Source: an uncultured Collinsella sp. (GTDB lineage Bacteria > Actinomycetota > Coriobacteriia > Coriobacteriales > Coriobacteriaceae). From it: a DNA stretch of 7,855 bases. The stretch covers positions 1 through 7,855 of the forward strand of contig UROA01000089.1 in NCBI GenBank assembly GCA_900549355.1, read 5' to 3'. Below, piece after piece: positions 6,098 to 7,855 of this stretch. The position numbers were made by a program, and so were the translations under genes. Position 1 is the stretch's first letter; every line of letters begins with the position of its first letter. Below the pieces are notes generated by a model. The model had not been told where the DNA came from and made no database searches. It saw only the letters and a list, made by a program, of their open reading frames with translations.

Positions 6098-6565
6098 ATG
6101 AATGCCCCCGACGCGCTCCAAAACATCCGCTCAAAACACCCCGTTGCATATGTGGTTCTCTATCTCTTTGTCGGCTGGGCATTACTGGTTGTCATCACCC
6201 ATGCTATAGCCTTTGGAGCAGAACTACTGATAGCCAGCTCGGACCAGCCCGTCGTCAAATGGGAAGCGACCGATGAGTGCACCGACGGAAGTCGAACCAT
6301 TTACTACAACAGCCCGTCCCTCTACCAAGAGTTCAAGGTCAAGATAAAGGACTCCAAGATTGTCGATGCCGAACTAGGCTCTTTATTGACAATCGGAGCA
6401 ACCGTCAACGCCGAGCAAGCCGAATACACGGACAGCCATGCGACGTATCGTATCGACCTCAGCATCCTAGGCCGACCGTCACGCACCTGTCTGCTCGAAT
6501 GCGATATACGCGGCACCACATTACACATGTCCGAAATACAGATGCGCCCGGACAAAAGAAAGTGA
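6098..6565 (+). CDS. Single-pass membrane protein of unknown function
   Basis: A 155-aa protein I do not recognise. One long hydrophobic segment (about residues 15-45, VAYVVLYLFVGWALLVVITH) follows a short N-terminus. The remaining ~110 residues are soluble and strand-rich (VVKWEATDECTDGSRTIYY, YQEFKVKIKDSKIVDAELG), with cysteines at 61, 131 and 135, probably outside the membrane. GGAGG (6086-6090) precedes the ATG by 7 nt, supporting the start. It is the only plus-strand gene here and uses codons uncommon in its neighbours (ATA, CTA, TTA, AGA), with visibly lower GC. Together with its position inside the normally tight dnaX-ybaB-recR cluster, this suggests acquisition by transfer. It converges on the 86-aa gene with only 22 nt between the stop codons. 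Confidence 0.78.
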   Translation: MNAPDALQNIRSKHPVAYVVLYLFVGWALLVVITHAIAFGAELLIASSDQPVVKWEATDECTDGSRTIYYNSPSLYQEFKVKIKDSKIVDAELGSLLTIGATVNAEQAEYTDSHATYRIDLSILGRPSRTCLLECDIRGTTLHMSEIQMRPDKRK

Positions 6566-6587
6566 TGTATGACCGAGTCGAAACAGA

Positions 6588-6848
6588 CTAGGCATAGACT
6601 CGTCCGCCTTCGTAGGCAAAACGCAGGATGAGCGGGGCATTGTTACGCACGAAATCATCGAGTTCTTGGAGGTCCGCTTCGCTAAAGCTCTCGTGTGACA
6701 CCCAATTGAATGCCGGCAAGATACACTCCGCCGTGTCAAAACCCCAATCGCGCGGGCGCTCCACAACAACCTTCACCGTGTTGTCCTCCCGGACTTCGGA
6801 ATACGAAACCTGCGTATCGTCCTCAAGGCGGACATATTCCCACATCAT
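6588..6848 (-). CDS. Small acidic protein of unknown function
   Basis: An 86-aa soluble protein I do not recognise. It is acidic, with strand-like MMWEYVRLEDDTQVSYSEV, VKVVVERPRDWGFDTAE and a helical half (SEADLQELDDFVRNNAPLIL), ending RFAYEGGRVYA. No signal peptide or membrane segment is visible. A CGGAG (6860-6856) lies 7 nt before the first ATG; a second ATG follows at once and could also serve. It lies 54 nt after the dnaX stop on the same strand, so read-through is possible; a TATACT (6889-6884) could be its own -10. The codon bias and balanced amino-acid composition support it being real. Size alone would allow a toxin-antitoxin or regulatory partner, but no motif supports that. Confidence 0.72.
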   Translation of the reverse strand: MMWEYVRLEDDTQVSYSEVREDNTVKVVVERPRDWGFDTAECILPAFNWVSHESFSEADLQELDDFVRNNAPLILRFAYEGGRVYA

Positions 6849-6883
6849 AAGCTCGCTCCGTTCAAAGGGTTCTCTTCTTGAGC

Positions 6884-6889
6884 AGTATA
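6884..6889 (-). promoter_or_regulatory. Possible -10 element between dnaX and the 86-aa gene
   Basis: TATACT on the minus strand, 36 nt before the 86-aa ATG. No recognisable -35 lies at proper spacing within the dnaX end. It is only a candidate. Confidence 0.25.
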
Positions 6890-6902
6890 CCCGCCCGTAC
6901 AG

Positions 6903-7855
6903 CTACTCCACCGGCTTGAAGATGGTGGACTGGCCGAAGACGCTGCGGATGAGGGCTTTGGCCTCGTCCTCGGTCTGCGGGATGCTCGGGGCTGCACCCT
7001 GATGGCCGAAGGGGCTGCCCGCACCGGGGTTGGACTCCCAAGGAGCTGCAGGAGCGTCCTCCTCTTTGGGGGCAGTTGCAGCGGGCTTGGGCGCGGGCGT
7101 CGCACCCGGCACGTCGAACGGAGGCAGATCGTCCCCGCTCGCATCGCCGGCGAAGCCGCCGACCATGGCGTCGTCGTAGGGCACCTGCTCGGATTCCCAC
7201 GGCGCAGCCTGCGCAGACGGCTGAGTCTTGGGAGCGGACGCGCGCTCGGGCGCTCGGGGCGCGGGCTCGGTCGGGAGCTTACCCGTGGCAGGAGCGCCGG
7301 CGGGGTTGTCGGAGCGTAGCCAGGGGGCTTTGCCCAGGTCAGACGACTTGGGCGCAGGCGAGACGGGCTTGGGCGCGGGTGTCGGAGCAGCCGGTTTGGG
7401 CGCCGCGGGCTTGGGCGCCGACGGGGTCGAAGCCGCTACCGGCGCCGCTTGCTGCTGCGGCGCGCTGGCGCTCGAGGATGCAGGGGCCGCCGAGGACACG
7501 GGTTGCGGGTCCGCAGATGCCGCAGCCCGTGCAGATGGAGAATGCTCCTCATGTTGAGGAGCCGGCGTGCCACCCCCATCCAGGACATAGTCGACGGTAC
7601 GACGACCGAAGACCGCGCAGACCGTCGGCAGGACCACCGACTGCGTGTCGGCGCGACCGAGCATCTTAATGGCAAAGGTCGAGCCTGCAGGGAACGAGAC
7701 CGTGAGCTTGGAGCCATCGTCGGCCGTGGCGCGAGCGTTGAGTAAAAGCCCTGCGTAGGAGGCCTGACGAGCCTTGACACGCTCGACGACCTCGGCCCAT
7801 TTGCGCTGGAGCTCGCCGGCATCCTCAACCGCGGGGGTCTCGGCGGCGCCGGCGG
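6903..7855 (-). CDS. dnaX: DNA polymerase III gamma/tau subunit, C-terminal part
   Basis: The last 316 codons of DnaX, the clamp-loader ATPase of the replicative polymerase; the N-terminal AAA+ domain lies beyond base 7855. Visible residues 12-91 match the tau C-terminal fold: AGELQRKWAEVVERVKARQA, LLLNARAT, GSKLTVSFPAGSTFAIKML, and TVCAVFGRRTVDYVL. Residues ~92-290 are a Pro/Ala/Ser/Lys-rich linker with repeated AAPKPAAP-type units, presumably disordered. The protein ends in a short helical tail, EDEAKALIRSVFGQSTIFKP, possibly a protein-binding peptide. DnaX upstream of ybaB and recR is a widespread order, supporting the call. The internal programmed frameshift that yields gamma in some bacteria would lie in the absent part or not exist. 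The stop is TAG at 6905-6903. Confidence 0.9.
   Translation of the reverse strand, partial: AGAAETPAVEDAGELQRKWAEVVERVKARQASYAGLLLNARATADDGSKLTVSFPAGSTFAIKMLGRADTQSVVLPTVCAVFGRRTVDYVLDGGGTPAPQHEEHSPSARAAASADPQPVSSAAPASSSASAPQQQAAPVAASTPSAPKPAAPKPAAPTPAPKPVSPAPKSSDLGKAPWLRSDNPAGAPATGKLPTEPAPRAPERASAPKTQPSAQAAPWESEQVPYDDAMVGGFAGDASGDDLPPFDVPGATPAPKPAATAPKEEDAPAAPWESNPGAGSPFGHQGAAPSIPQTEDEAKALIRSVFGQSTIFKPVE
7345..7430 (-). repeat. Imperfect short repeats coding the DnaX Pro/Ala linker
   Basis: Plus-strand CTTGGGCGC-like units recur (near 7348, 7369, 7396 and 7411) and encode repeated Ala-Pro-Lys-Pro motifs on the minus strand. This is a region prone to slippage and length variation among strains. 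Confidence 0.5.

Noticed and set aside
5744..6182. Minus-strand open frames between the 6098 gene and ybaB
   Set aside because: They lack ribosome binding sites, are Arg/Ser-rich without domains, and overlap the start of the better supported plus-strand gene or the ybaB start.
6566..6601. Bidirectional terminator between the convergent genes
   Set aside because: Only 4-5 bp repeats (GAGTC/GACTC) and no T-run; too weak to call.

Overview
The window looks like chromosomal DNA from a high-GC anaerobic actinobacterium. A gut Coriobacteriia such as Collinsella is the best guess. The grounds are the GC-rich coding style, a pyruvate:ferredoxin oxidoreductase gene, a dnaX-ybaB-recR order, and a DnaX with a long Pro/Ala linker. 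The genus is inference from style and gene content, not from a marker gene.

Layout, right to left, since nearly everything is on the minus strand. Positions 7855-6903 hold the C-terminal part of dnaX (DNA polymerase III gamma/tau). A small 86-aa gene of unknown function (6848-6588) follows. A convergent plus-strand gene (6098-6565) encodes a 155-aa single-pass membrane protein with AT-richer codon use. A 340-bp divergent intergenic region with hairpins leads to ybaB (5756-5436) and recR (5422-4826). The usual dnaX-ybaB-recR replication and repair cluster is therefore present but split by two accessory genes.

After a 245-bp intergenic region with several inverted repeats and a terminator-like hairpin comes a compact three-gene signalling cluster (4580-872). 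It encodes a single-pass membrane protein with a Ser/Gly-rich linker and an unrecognised extracytoplasmic domain, a Ser/Thr protein kinase with a polytopic C-terminal membrane region, and a C-terminal FHA-domain protein. The genes overlap by 4 bp or lie 3 nt apart, so they look co-transcribed and translationally coupled. A plausible reading is that an outside signal is sensed at the membrane, the kinase phosphorylates threonines, and the FHA protein binds them. As given, the kinase gene carries two +1 frameshifts, although every catalytic motif survives across the three frames. It is either a very recent pseudogene or affected by sequence errors.

Positions 471-871 are a gene-free stretch with palindromes and a probable terminator for the signalling cluster. 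The left edge (469-1) is the N-terminus of pyruvate:ferredoxin (flavodoxin) oxidoreductase, which continues outside the window.

No CRISPR array, tRNA, rRNA or insertion sequence was recognised. The most interesting parts are the kinase/FHA/membrane cluster with its broken kinase and the terminator placed directly before its first ribosome binding site.
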